In this document: one piece after another, positions 1 through 7,378 of the stretch
How positions within the stretch are numbered: the stretch's first letter is position 1
How the letters are laid out: every line of letters begins with the position of its first letter
Virus record (IMG/VR): IMGVR_UViG_3300020465_000075
Location: 1-26,978 of that record
Length of the DNA: 26,978 nt
Reading direction: 5' to 3' (one strand)
DNA from: a virus
Translations under genes and position numbers: made by a program
Notes under the pieces: generated by a model
What the model was told of the DNA's origin: nothing
What the model saw: only the letters and a program-made list of their open reading frames with translations
Database searches by the model: none

Positions 1-107
1 AGAAATTCTTGGTAATCTGCCAAAGCATCATCTATAGCAGGTTCTAAATCTGCTATAAATTGCCAATCAGGTTCAACCCTGGCTTCTGTTATCTCCCAAA
101 ATCTCAT
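1..107 (-). CDS. Partial hypothetical protein, N-terminal 35 residues
   Basis: This minus-strand reading frame opens at ATG 107-105 and runs off the left edge, so only the N-terminus is visible. It begins MRFWEITEARVEPDWQ and continues acidic and helical, with no recognised motif. The start overlaps the 3' end of the upstream lipoprotein gene by 35 nt. An in-frame TAG lies a short way upstream and no other good start is visible between them. There is no Shine-Dalgarno sequence at normal spacing. Instead a perfect T4 late-promoter box ends 5 nt before the ATG. The function is unknown. That this is a real gene rests on the uninterrupted frame and the promoter placement. Confidence 0.6.
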   Translation of the reverse strand, partial: MRFWEITEARVEPDWQFIADLEPAIDDALADYQEF

Positions 108-579
108 AATTGTATTTATAGCGCCTAATACCTAATGCTTTAGTTGAACGATACAATTCAATGCTAACACTATCGCTTTGGTTACCGCCTAGTATTTTCC
201 AATACACTTTACCATCTTCATGTTTTTCCCAACCTACATAAAAACCAACATGCCCTTGCCAGCCTTCTTTGCCTCTAGGAAATACAACAATATCTCCTGC
301 TTGAGGTATATCTACTGATTCTCCCCAATCTAAAAAACTTCTAGCAGTTAAAGGCTGAGGATGATTTATATCATGTAGGTTAGGTATATTACTTTCTTGT
401 AATACTGCATTTACAAAGGCCGCACACCATTCTGTATAACGTGGATCAACTCCTACATACTCTTTAAGATCACGACTGTTTTGTTTTTCATTCATACCAA
501 GTTTGCCTTCTGCATTTTGCACAGAAGTGTACATTGGCTGACATCCTGTCAACAGTAAAACCAAGATGATAATTCGCAT
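73..579 (-). CDS. Predicted lipoprotein cell-wall hydrolase, NlpC/P60-CHAP-like (TIGR02594-type)
   Basis: This 168 aa protein begins with a short lipoprotein signal: a hydrophobic run (residues 3-11) and an LLTGC lipobox with Cys13. The rest resembles the TIGR02594 family of NlpC/P60- or CHAP-like peptidases. It has WCAAF with candidate nucleophile Cys52, WGESV at 85-89, GDIVVF at 95-100, GHVGF with His110, and GGNQ with Asn133. The likely role is cutting peptide bonds or amides in peptidoglycan during lysis or entry, at the inner face of the outer membrane if lipidated. It follows the Lys-rich gene by 4 nt. The ATG has no clear ribosome site, but TATAAGTA ends 5 nt before it. A phage-encoded lipidated hydrolase is uncommon; spanin-like or superinfection roles are also possible. 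The family call is firm and the biological role is inferred. Confidence 0.8.
   Translation of the reverse strand: MRIIILVLLLTGCQPMYTSVQNAEGKLGMNEKQNSRDLKEYVGVDPRYTEWCAAFVNAVLQESNIPNLHDINHPQPLTARSFLDWGESVDIPQAGDIVVFPRGKEGWQGHVGFYVGWEKHEDGKVYWKILGGNQSDSVSIELYRSTKALGIRRYKYNYEILGDNRSQG
113..120 (-). promoter_or_regulatory. T4-type late promoter, exact TATAAATA
   Basis: The minus strand reads TATAAATA from 120 to 113, an exact match to the T4 late (gp55-dependent) consensus. It lies inside the last codons of the lipoprotein gene. Exactly 5 nt separate it from the ATG at 107, so the expected +1 falls on or next to the start codon. Only three exact copies were found by eye in the window, and all three sit just upstream of a correctly oriented start. 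Confidence 0.6.
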
Positions 580-583
580 GTGT

Positions 584-1822
584 TTACTTATACACTTGCA
601 ATATTATTGTCTCAGGATTAAATCTACCATTTAGTTTTGTTTCAGTTGTTTTGAGGGTTTTAAATTGTACAGGTACTTTGTGTTTTGTGATCTTTTTCCA
701 CTGAGATAAAATTTCTTGTGGTTTACGTATAGTTTTTTGTACACTACGTTCTGGATCAAAAAATTGTATAGTAGTACCTTTTACTTTAAGAGTTGCATGT
801 GCTTCTGGATAGTAAACACCAATTTTTCTTGTTTTACAATTAAACACAACCAACATTGTTGAGTCTATGATTTCTGCTGGCTCTTTACTGGTAATACCAA
901 AGTCGCTATCAAAAACTTTATACTTTAGTTTCTTTACTTGCTCGGCCGCAGTTTTTTGTTTTGGCTTTCTAACAATTCTTGTGTGTTTGTTTTCAGCCAA
1001 CAGTATATCAAATGCCTGAAACAGTCTTTCATAAAACTGTAGTGCATCTTTACGTTGTGTTTTGTTTAAATGATCATAGCCTTCTTCTAATTGCTTCTGC
1101 ATTTCATCACGTTTGCTTGGAGCAGGCAGACTGTCTAATTCACGATATTCTTCCAATGGTCCTGTGTACCATTTTCGCATGAATCTTACATGTCCTAAGT
1201 TTGTGCCTACACGTTTAAGAGTCTGCAGAATGTTTTTGTCTTTGAGTTTGTTCTTTTGTGGATCAATTAAAAACTCATCAATCCAAGTTTCTATGTCCTC
1301 AATTTTTTCTTCGGCGGCTTCTTCTAAACGTTCTTGTATTGTAGGAACATAGCCCTTCTTCTTTTTGCTTTCTTCTTCTTTCTTTTCCTCAATCATAGTT
1401 GAGCCTGTTTCAATGAGCTCTCCTATACGTTTTTTAATCCATTCTGTCATTGGTGCAACATCGCCACTGGTACCAGGACATGATTGCCAATACTCTTGTT
1501 CTTTTTCATTGTAATCAGGACAGCCGTCTAACAATAACTTACAATTAATACCTGTAACTATTTGAAACTTGCCTGATTTTCTTACACTAGCAATATCGTT
1601 TTTGGTATAGCCGTTTTGTTTCATCCATGTAAAAATGTGTTCTACATTGTCTGCGTATTTGAAATTCATGTAGTAGAAATCATGCACAGTTGTTTTCAAT
1701 CTGTGAAATTGTTGTCCGTCTAACTGTTCCCAATTTTCAAAACTGGGTGCTTGTAAGCCTCTAGTACCTCGTCTAGGTGCCGACGATTTCTTCTTTTTTC
1801 TAACTTTAACTCCACTAGCCAT
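584..1822 (-). CDS. Lys-rich hypothetical protein, 412 aa
   Basis: I do not recognise this family. The frame is open up to 1879, but ATG 1822 is chosen because an AGGAG ribosome site precedes it by 7 nt. The N-terminus is strongly basic (MASGVKVRKKKKSS). A mixed-charge segment near residues 145-180 contains two Lys/Glu runs and looks like coiled coil, and a second basic stretch lies around residues 280-300. The C-terminal third looks like a compact beta-rich domain. The basic tail suggests nucleic-acid contact, but no known DNA-binding motif is visible. The gene is divergent from the gp14-gp15 cluster across an 83 nt gap and is followed closely by the lipoprotein hydrolase. It could be a virion or DNA-packaged protein; this is only inference. 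Confidence 0.75.
   Translation of the reverse strand: MASGVKVRKKKKSSAPRRGTRGLQAPSFENWEQLDGQQFHRLKTTVHDFYYMNFKYADNVEHIFTWMKQNGYTKNDIASVRKSGKFQIVTGINCKLLLDGCPDYNEKEQEYWQSCPGTSGDVAPMTEWIKKRIGELIETGSTMIEEKKEEESKKKKGYVPTIQERLEEAAEEKIEDIETWIDEFLIDPQKNKLKDKNILQTLKRVGTNLGHVRFMRKWYTGPLEEYRELDSLPAPSKRDEMQKQLEEGYDHLNKTQRKDALQFYERLFQAFDILLAENKHTRIVRKPKQKTAAEQVKKLKYKVFDSDFGITSKEPAEIIDSTMLVVFNCKTRKIGVYYPEAHATLKVKGTTIQFFDPERSVQKTIRKPQEILSQWKKITKHKVPVQFKTLKTTETKLNGRFNPETIILQVYK
585..592 (-). promoter_or_regulatory. Late-promoter-like box TATAAGTA
   Basis: The minus strand reads TATAAGTA from 592 to 585, one mismatch from TATAAATA. It overlaps the stop codon of the Lys-rich gene and lies exactly 5 nt before the ATG at 579, the same geometry as the box at 113-120. 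It partly encodes the Tyr-Lys C-terminus of the upstream protein, so chance is possible. Confidence 0.4.
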
Positions 1823-1829
1823 GGTTACA

Positions 1830-1834
1830 CTCCT
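1830..1834 (-). promoter_or_regulatory. Ribosome binding site deciding start 1822
   Basis: The minus strand reads AGGAG (1834 to 1830), 7 nt before ATG 1822. It argues against the longer 431-codon reading that would begin at 1879 without a ribosome site. Confidence 0.75.
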
Positions 1835-1881
1835 ATGTTTGTTTCTATTATAGTAACATACACTAGTTAGTTTTGTCAATC

Positions 1882-1889
1882 GGTAAATA
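1882..1889 (+). promoter_or_regulatory. Possible late promoter GGTAAATA
   Basis: The plus strand reads GGTAAATA, two mismatches from TATAAATA with the TAAATA core intact. It lies 16 nt before ATG 1906, so the predicted +1 near 1895 leaves just enough leader for the ATGGAG ribosome site at 1895-1900. The same octamer occurs upstream of the 1447 aa fibre gene (12543-12550), which adds some weight. Confidence 0.4.
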
Positions 1890-1905
1890 CAGTTATGGAG
1901 ATCTA

Positions 1906-2670
1906 ATGATGAAACTAGGTGCTATTGTTTGGGGATTACCCGACCATTTTAATATTGATATACACAATAAACTGGGTGCTATACTAAAACCTTTTACACA
2001 AACGCAATTGGCTAAATTTGGTATTGAAAAAGGTGATACATTGTGGATTGGTTCATGTTTTGATACCACTCTGATTCCAATGGGCGAAAGAGAGTCAAAA
2101 ATTGATATGCAAGACACAGGCAATGGCAAAAATGCTATAGGTAGCAAAGATCCAAGAGATTATATATCAGTTTTTAAAGCATTAGGATACACACATTTAC
2201 TGTTAATAAAAATGCCTTTCTTAGTAGGAAATTATATGTTAGCTGGCAAACAAGTTAGCGAAGATGCTTTGAATAATTTAATATTGCTTATGACTAGCAA
2301 AGAAGACATACATTTTATTGCACAACCTAATTATGATACAGATGAATCAGATGATTGGGATATAATGCCAATCATAGTTGATATTAATACTGCTAATCCT
2401 GAATTTATGTTGTACAATAAACCATTGGCCAATGTGCATGAAGATAATATTAAATCATATGATTTTACCAGCATAGGTTTATATGCAGGCAATATGTCAT
2501 GGGTTGATGAAGTAGGCAGTGAAGCTTTCTTACGTGTATTAGAATCCACTATACCAGCAGACGTAGATATACAGCTTCTAACCAGTGATAAGATGGGTCC
2601 AGAAAATCCACATCATATTGACGTAATTGAAGGTATGTTAGAAGAAATAAAGGACACCGCTAATGCCTAG
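1906..2670 (+). CDS. Hypothetical protein in the gp13 position, 254 aa
   Basis: The product begins MMKLGAIVWGLPDHFN. ATG 1906 (or 1909) is chosen because GGAG lies 5 nt upstream. The frame extends upstream to TTG 1873, but without a ribosome site and across a promoter-like box. I do not recognise the family. It is acidic, with a mixed alpha/beta pattern: hydrophobic strands near THLLLIKMPFLV and WDIMPIIVDI, and no signal peptide or clear transmembrane helix. Its stop overlaps the gp14 start by 8 nt. In T4 the gene before 14 is 13 (309 aa), but this protein does not show recognisable gp13 sequence, so it may be a replacement or an unrelated insertion. It is probably a late structural or assembly protein, judged only from its operon. 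Confidence 0.8.
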   Translation: MMKLGAIVWGLPDHFNIDIHNKLGAILKPFTQTQLAKFGIEKGDTLWIGSCFDTTLIPMGERESKIDMQDTGNGKNAIGSKDPRDYISVFKALGYTHLLLIKMPFLVGNYMLAGKQVSEDALNNLILLMTSKEDIHFIAQPNYDTDESDDWDIMPIIVDINTANPEFMLYNKPLANVHEDNIKSYDFTSIGLYAGNMSWVDEVGSEAFLRVLESTIPADVDIQLLTSDKMGPENPHHIDVIEGMLEEIKDTANA

Positions 2671-3733
2671 GCTTACACTTTACAAACCTACAAAGACAAA
2701 TGATTTCTACTTTATGGATAAAACAATTCGTGAACAATTTGATATAGGCGGAGTGGGTGTCATAGTACACAAATATATTGGACCACAAGATGTAGCGGAT
2801 CAGAACGACAAAACCCAGCCTAAATACACTGATAGTAGTGCCACAGATGCTAATGGTAACCTAACTAATGTAGAGCCAGATATTAGCGAACTAGATGTAC
2901 AAGATGTTCTATTTTTAGAAAACAGAGACAGAGTATATGATCCAGACATATATGAATTACGTGGTGTATATAATGTAGCTGATACAGATTTTGATTTATC
3001 ACAGTTTGGATTGTTTCTAACAAACGATACTTTGTTTATGACATTTCATATGAATGACATGGTAACAAAAATGGGTCGTAGATTAATGACAGGTGATGTG
3101 GTTGAACTACCACATCTATTAGATGAACTAGCATTAGATCAAAGCAAAGCACCAATACCAAAATTTTATAGTGTAACAGATGCCGCTCGTGGCAGTGAAG
3201 GTTTTTCACAAACTTGGTATCCACACATATGGAGAGTTAAACTAGCACCACTTAATGATGCACAAGAGTACACAAACTTACTTGGCAGTAACGAAAACGA
3301 AGACAGTCTAGCAAGTCTTGTTAGCACATACAATCAAGAAATGGATGTTAACAAAAAGATAGTTGAAGAAGCCGAAGCATCAGGTGGAGGAAATTATAAT
3401 ACAGATCATCTGTATACTACATCAGACAATGCAAATCCAAGTCCAGATTGGACTTATGGCGAATCACTTGCAAGTGGATTAAGTTTTCCTGCATCGCCTA
3501 ATCAAGGTGATTATTTCTTACGTACTGATTTTGATCCAAACAGACTGTTTGTTAGACGTGGTGCAAAATGGGTAAGACTGTATGATAATATTTCTACATC
3601 AACATGGGACAGAAACACATTTGGTTCAGTAGAAGAATTTGTAAATCAACTCGGTAAAGATAGTGTAGACAATGAAGACTTTGATGTACGACAATCATTA
3701 AGTAACATAGCAAAAACTAAGAAGACAACATAA
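2663..3733 (+). CDS. 14: gp14-like neck protein with C-terminal extension
   Basis: This 356 aa protein resembles T4 gp14, a neck protein that helps close the filled head and forms the tail-attachment site. The support is a weak but ordered match: the SQFG segment near residues 113-116, GDVVELP at 144-150, which corresponds to GDLIYFP in T4, and IWRVK near 189-193. The very next gene is gp15, as in T4. T4 gp14 is 256 aa, so this homologue is about 100 residues longer. Residues 275-308 carry a short fibre-type motif (Gly-Asp-Tyr, Arg-Thr-Asp, then Lys-Trp-Val) also seen in phage surface repeats. The ATG overlaps the upstream stop, with AAGGA 8 nt before it. The family call is moderate to good; the role of the extension is unknown. 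Confidence 0.75.
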   Translation: MPRLTLYKPTKTNDFYFMDKTIREQFDIGGVGVIVHKYIGPQDVADQNDKTQPKYTDSSATDANGNLTNVEPDISELDVQDVLFLENRDRVYDPDIYELRGVYNVADTDFDLSQFGLFLTNDTLFMTFHMNDMVTKMGRRLMTGDVVELPHLLDELALDQSKAPIPKFYSVTDAARGSEGFSQTWYPHIWRVKLAPLNDAQEYTNLLGSNENEDSLASLVSTYNQEMDVNKKIVEEAEASGGGNYNTDHLYTTSDNANPSPDWTYGESLASGLSFPASPNQGDYFLRTDFDPNRLFVRRGAKWVRLYDNISTSTWDRNTFGSVEEFVNQLGKDSVDNEDFDVRQSLSNIAKTKKTT

Positions 3734-5088
3734 TGAATTATTTTTATGACAAACAAATGAGAAGACACCTAGTTCAATTCGTACGAATGTTTTCAAACTT
3801 TAGTGTACAAATTGGAGAAAACGATAACGGTGATCCAATCTATAGAACTGTTCCTGCAAAGTATGGTGATCCAACACGCATGGCGGCGGCTATTATGCGT
3901 GAAAACTCAGAGAACAAAATGCTAAGTGTTCCTCAAATTACATGTTTTATCACAGGCATGGCACAAGATCCAACCAGAAGAATTCATGCTGGTTTTCAAA
4001 AAAGAGAAACCATATACGAAAAAGATTTTAACGAAGCAACAGGTAATTATTCAACAGATCCTGGTAATACCTATCAAATTACAAAAACTGCACCTGTACC
4101 ATACATGTTAGATATAAATGTAGATGTTTGGACAAGTAACACAGATCAAAAATTACAGTTGCTAGAACAGTTATTGATATTGTTTGATCCAGTGATTGAT
4201 TTACATAGCAGTAAAAATCCATTTGATTGGACAGCTCTCAGTTATAATGAACTAACCAATATACAATTTACAAGCAGACAACAACCAATTGGAACTGAAG
4301 ATATTATTGAAATTGCAACATTAACTTTTAGAAGTTTGGTATATCTAACACCTCCTGCTAGATTTAATAGAAGCAAACTTATTCACACAATTCTTACAAA
4401 ACTGTATACAATGGATGATGATCAAGTTGATCTATTTGCACAGAAGAAGAGCTTTACACATGACAGTTTATCATACACAGTAATAACTCCAAGTCAATAT
4501 TGGATTCAAATCACTGATGCTACTACTGTTAAAATTATGAATCAAGATACAACCATACTAGATAGCAATGGAGATACACTCAATTGGGAAACTATACTAG
4601 CACCAATTGGCAGAATAAATGACGGATATAGTCAATTAAGATTACGTTTAGCAGGTACACCAGATGACGACGATAGTGATGTAATTGGTACTATAGCATA
4701 TGATAATGGTAATGTTAATCACTTAACATTTACAATAGATACAGCAACACTTCCTGCAACCACTTTAACCGCTGTAGATAAGTTTGTAAATCCACAAGCA
4801 AATTATCCAGGCGATGGTACATTACCGGCGGCATCCAGTGGACAGCGATATAAAATTAGTGACGAACCACCTTCAGGAGGTTGGGGCACTTTAACAGCGG
4901 CCAAAGATGATATCATTCAATATGACGGCGCCAATTGGACAGTAAGTTTTGATGCTAGTGCAAACGGCTCTACTGCACAATATGTAACTAATACAGATGA
5001 TAGTCAGTTGTATTACTACAATGGTGATGATTGGGTACATGCTTGGCAAACCACACACAAACCAGGATTTTGGAGAGTTTATCTTTGA
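3733..5088 (+). CDS. 15: gp15-like tail terminator/sheath stabiliser with long C-terminal extension
   Basis: The N-terminal ~230 residues match T4 gp15, the ring that ends the tail tube and sheath and binds the head neck. Visible matches are YFYDKQMRR at the N-terminus, a FSVQI strand, an IYRTVPAKYG segment aligning with IRVPITYAS of T4, a PYMLDINVDVWT strand, an LLEQLLILFDP helix that matches VEQILPYFQP, and a final TFRSLVYLTPP that matches TFEVNGWMYPP. T4 gp15 has 272 residues and this one 451. Residues 355-440 look like a DUF2793-type surface module: GQRYKI, GGWG, YDGANW, YYYNGDDWV. The start overlaps the gp14 stop by one base (TAATG), indicating coupled translation. The core call is strong; the nature of the extension is inferred from motif pattern only. 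Confidence 0.83.
   Translation: MNYFYDKQMRRHLVQFVRMFSNFSVQIGENDNGDPIYRTVPAKYGDPTRMAAAIMRENSENKMLSVPQITCFITGMAQDPTRRIHAGFQKRETIYEKDFNEATGNYSTDPGNTYQITKTAPVPYMLDINVDVWTSNTDQKLQLLEQLLILFDPVIDLHSSKNPFDWTALSYNELTNIQFTSRQQPIGTEDIIEIATLTFRSLVYLTPPARFNRSKLIHTILTKLYTMDDDQVDLFAQKKSFTHDSLSYTVITPSQYWIQITDATTVKIMNQDTTILDSNGDTLNWETILAPIGRINDGYSQLRLRLAGTPDDDDSDVIGTIAYDNGNVNHLTFTIDTATLPATTLTAVDKFVNPQANYPGDGTLPAASSGQRYKISDEPPSGGWGTLTAAKDDIIQYDGANWTVSFDASANGSTAQYVTNTDDSQLYYYNGDDWVHAWQTTHKPGFWRVYL
5072..5077 (+). promoter_or_regulatory. Ribosome binding site deciding the Nudix TTG start
   Basis: GGAGAG lies 7 nt before TTG 5085 and inside the last codons of gp15. The ATG at 5031, which would extend the protein by 18 residues deep into gp15, has no comparable ribosome site. 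Confidence 0.65.
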
Positions 5089-5546
5089 TACAAGCATCTG
5101 GTTGTTTGCTTCTTGCACTTGATACAGGTAGAATTTGTTTACAACAAAGAAGCAGTAACAACACACATCCTAGAACATGGGCATTTTGGGGAGGCAAAAG
5201 CGAACCAGACGAACGTCCTATTGAAACACTTCTGCGTGAACTAGAAGAAGAAATAGGCATGTTGCCTGATGTACAAAAAGTACACCCTTTGCATATCTTC
5301 ACAAGCAAGAACAAAGAATTTACATACAACACTTTTGTGGTTGCAGTATACGAAGAGTTTGTTCCTGTATTAAACAATGAAAGTGATGGTTATTGTTGGG
5401 TAAAATTAGGTAACTGGCCAAGACCATTACACCCTGGCAGTAAAAATATTCTGTATGATAAAACTATGGTCAAAAAAATTGGGACCATCTATAAAAGAAA
5501 TTCTAATACAAATGGCCCCGATTGGATCTCTAGCTTAAACAGTTAG
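5085..5546 (+). CDS. Nudix hydrolase
   Basis: Nudix enzymes cleave nucleoside diphosphates linked to another group, using Mg2+. A perfect Nudix box (G-x5-E-x7-RE-U-x-EE-x-G-U) spans residues 37-59 of the 153 aa product: Gly37, Glu43, Arg51-Glu52, Glu55-Glu56, Gly58. The N-terminus begins IQASGCLLLAL, the usual first strand of the fold, which fits the TTG start at 5085. That TTG overlaps the gp15 stop and is preceded by GGAGAG at 7 nt. ATG 5031 remains an alternative start. The substrate cannot be read from the sequence: (d)NTP clean-up, ADP-ribose, dinucleoside polyphosphates and mRNA 5' caps are all known for phage Nudix proteins. The gene ends the late neck operon and overlaps the convergent glycosyltransferase by 12 nt. 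Confidence 0.92.
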   Translation: MIQASGCLLLALDTGRICLQQRSSNNTHPRTWAFWGGKSEPDERPIETLLRELEEEIGMLPDVQKVHPLHIFTSKNKEFTYNTFVVAVYEEFVPVLNNESDGYCWVKLGNWPRPLHPGSKNILYDKTMVKKIGTIYKRNSNTNGPDWISSLNS

Positions 5547-6659
5547 TTTCTTTTTCATCGAACTTAAAAATTCCTTCTTAAGCCAATCAAAGTCGTTGAT
5601 CATTGCGAGTTGGTTTGGATCTCCGGCGTATTTTTTACCATAGTCAGCACCATTTTTAGCACCACGCAATGCGTATCTACCAAATCTAGCACCATTATCG
5701 ATGTTTAACCAAGTATCTAACCGTTCAGTATTTTCGTCAACCTTACTGTTTGAGATAATGTTACTTGAGAGTTTAGCACATTCTCTAAAAGCTGATCTCC
5801 ATGTACGATATGGATCTTTATTGAATGCAGTTATATTACTAACTTGATCAACAGGTTGAAAAAATGCTACATTGGTACTAAAATCGGGCATTTTGTTACC
5901 TAGCTTCATCAACTGTTGTCTTGGAAATAATTTTACTGCACCAAATCCGTATTCCAGTCCATTTATCGGATTACGGGCTCGCCAGCAATATGTTGTGTTC
6001 TTTCGTTTGCTTTTAGGAGGCACAAAATCAAAACGAAAGTGATCCATAATTACTGCGTCTGCATCTACTATCCATACCATTTCACTTTGGCTGGTTGCTC
6101 CAGCTTCTTTGTATGCATTTCCAATTCCTCTAATGTTTCTAATATGCCGGGCTTCCGGATATTTTTCTGCGAGTCTTTGAAAATTTCTGTCTGCTTCAGG
6201 TTCATGGTAACTTATGAAGCAAATATCAAATTCTGAGTCAACATATCCAGCAATGATTCTACTGCGAATAACACTTTTAGGGTTACCGCTGGTAGGTACT
6301 AAACGTACCACGTCCCAACCTAATGGGCGTTTGCTTCTATAACTGACTACAGGAAATTCATATATATAATTTGTATCTGTACCTTCTGGTCTCCAATGCC
6401 AAGGAAAATCATCAGCAATAGGATAATTTTCATTGATTACCCAAATGTGACTGACTTGATCTGCATATCCTTCTGCCATAACATTGACAGTTTCCATGTC
6501 ATTGATATCTTCAACATACAGTTTTGGAAAAGGAGAAATACATCTTGCAAGTATTCGTTGCCAAGGTGATACTGGTGTTTCTCCTCTAATCTCTTTTAAA
6601 TGTTTTATATCAAACTGGTTGTTCCAGTCTGGTCTCCACATTAATTGTTCAGTTTCCAT
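5535..6659 (-). CDS. GT-A family glycosyltransferase, 374 aa
   Basis: The central part has the pattern of a GT-A (family 2-like) glycosyltransferase: DICFISYHEP near 145-154, an RNIRGIGNAYKEA segment near 174-186, then MVWIVDADAVI with a DAD metal/sugar-nucleotide motif at 199-201. Before it, residues 1-140 form a separate N-terminal region rich in Trp and aromatic residues with no recognised domain. The C-terminal ~120 residues are also unassigned. The protein should transfer a sugar from a nucleotide-sugar to an unknown acceptor. The ATG lies 8 nt after AAGGA and overlaps the upstream glycosyltransferase stop by 11 nt, so the two are translated together. Tail fibres upstream are plausible acceptors, as are host glycans or DNA; this is inference. 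Confidence 0.78.
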   Translation of the reverse strand: METEQLMWRPDWNNQFDIKHLKEIRGETPVSPWQRILARCISPFPKLYVEDINDMETVNVMAEGYADQVSHIWVINENYPIADDFPWHWRPEGTDTNYIYEFPVVSYRSKRPLGWDVVRLVPTSGNPKSVIRSRIIAGYVDSEFDICFISYHEPEADRNFQRLAEKYPEARHIRNIRGIGNAYKEAGATSQSEMVWIVDADAVIMDHFRFDFVPPKSKRKNTTYCWRARNPINGLEYGFGAVKLFPRQQLMKLGNKMPDFSTNVAFFQPVDQVSNITAFNKDPYRTWRSAFRECAKLSSNIISNSKVDENTERLDTWLNIDNGARFGRYALRGAKNGADYGKKYAGDPNQLAMINDFDWLKKEFLSSMKKKLTV

Positions 6660-7371
6660 CTTCTATGTCCTTTAAGGTATAAACTTTACTTCCTACATGT
6701 GCAATACTTTGAGCAAGTTCAAAATCTGCATATGCTTGAAATCCAGCCTTAGATGCTTTTTCAAAAAAGTAAATGTCTTCACCCATCATTGATTCAGATT
6801 TACTATCGTATTTAACACCGAACCAAGGAGGATCTGAATAATCGTGTACGACTGCATCTACTACATCTAATTTACGCATTATATTAGGATCTTGCTTGTT
6901 CATTGTTTCAAACACTTCTCTGTGAATTAACACACAACCAAACCCTAAGGCCGCAACTTTTTCAATACCGCCATCTACAGATCTATTTAATCTTGCATCA
7001 TAGTCCATGGCACTTTTAAATGCAGTACTTCTAATTGGTTTTACTCTTGTAGTGTAAGGAGCTCCAACAATTTTTGCTTTCCTGTTTAGTAACCTATCAA
7101 TAGTATCACTAGGAAAATGCATGTCGCTGTCTAACCACATTAAAAAATCAGCTGATGTTTCTAGTGCTTCTCTTGTTAGAGCATCTCTCTGCATTGTTAC
7201 ATTACTGCCATACTGCATATGAATAGAAACTGACTTTCTATCCTGTCCGCATTTATGCATAAGATTAGCTAAACTGCGAGTAAACATTGTACTGCATTGA
7301 TCCATTACAGGAATACATATTGCAATCCTATAACCATCATTGTTTACATATGTAGAAGGTACACTTACCAT
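6649..7371 (-). CDS. GT-A family glycosyltransferase, 240 aa
   Basis: The N-terminal half has a typical GT-A layout: a first strand IAICIPVMD (residues 16-24), an ARG-type helix region with NVTMQRDALTREAL near 57-70, then FLMWLDSDMHFP with a DSD motif at 81-83. The later GEDIYFFEKASKAG (about 200-213) resembles the catalytic-base and acceptor segment of family 2 enzymes. It probably uses a nucleotide-sugar. The start follows AGGTGA at 5 nt. The stop overlaps the next glycosyltransferase, forming a two-gene unit, and a 164 aa protein of unknown function is directly upstream. Donor and acceptor cannot be deduced. Confidence 0.82.
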   Translation of the reverse strand: MVSVPSTYVNNDGYRIAICIPVMDQCSTMFTRSLANLMHKCGQDRKSVSIHMQYGSNVTMQRDALTREALETSADFLMWLDSDMHFPSDTIDRLLNRKAKIVGAPYTTRVKPIRSTAFKSAMDYDARLNRSVDGGIEKVAALGFGCVLIHREVFETMNKQDPNIMRKLDVVDAVVHDYSDPPWFGVKYDSKSESMMGEDIYFFEKASKAGFQAYADFELAQSIAHVGSKVYTLKDIEDGN

Positions 7372-7378
7372 GTGTCAC

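Noticed and set aside
1847-1879. TTGACA and TATAAT on the minus strand upstream of the 412 aa gene
   Set aside because: The hexamers match the bacterial consensus, but the spacing is 21 nt instead of about 17, and no extended -10 is seen. It may be chance in AT-rich DNA.
1873-1905. Upstream TTG start for the 254 aa protein
   Set aside because: The 11 extra residues lack a ribosome site and overlap a promoter-like box, while ATG 1906 has GGAG at 5 nt.
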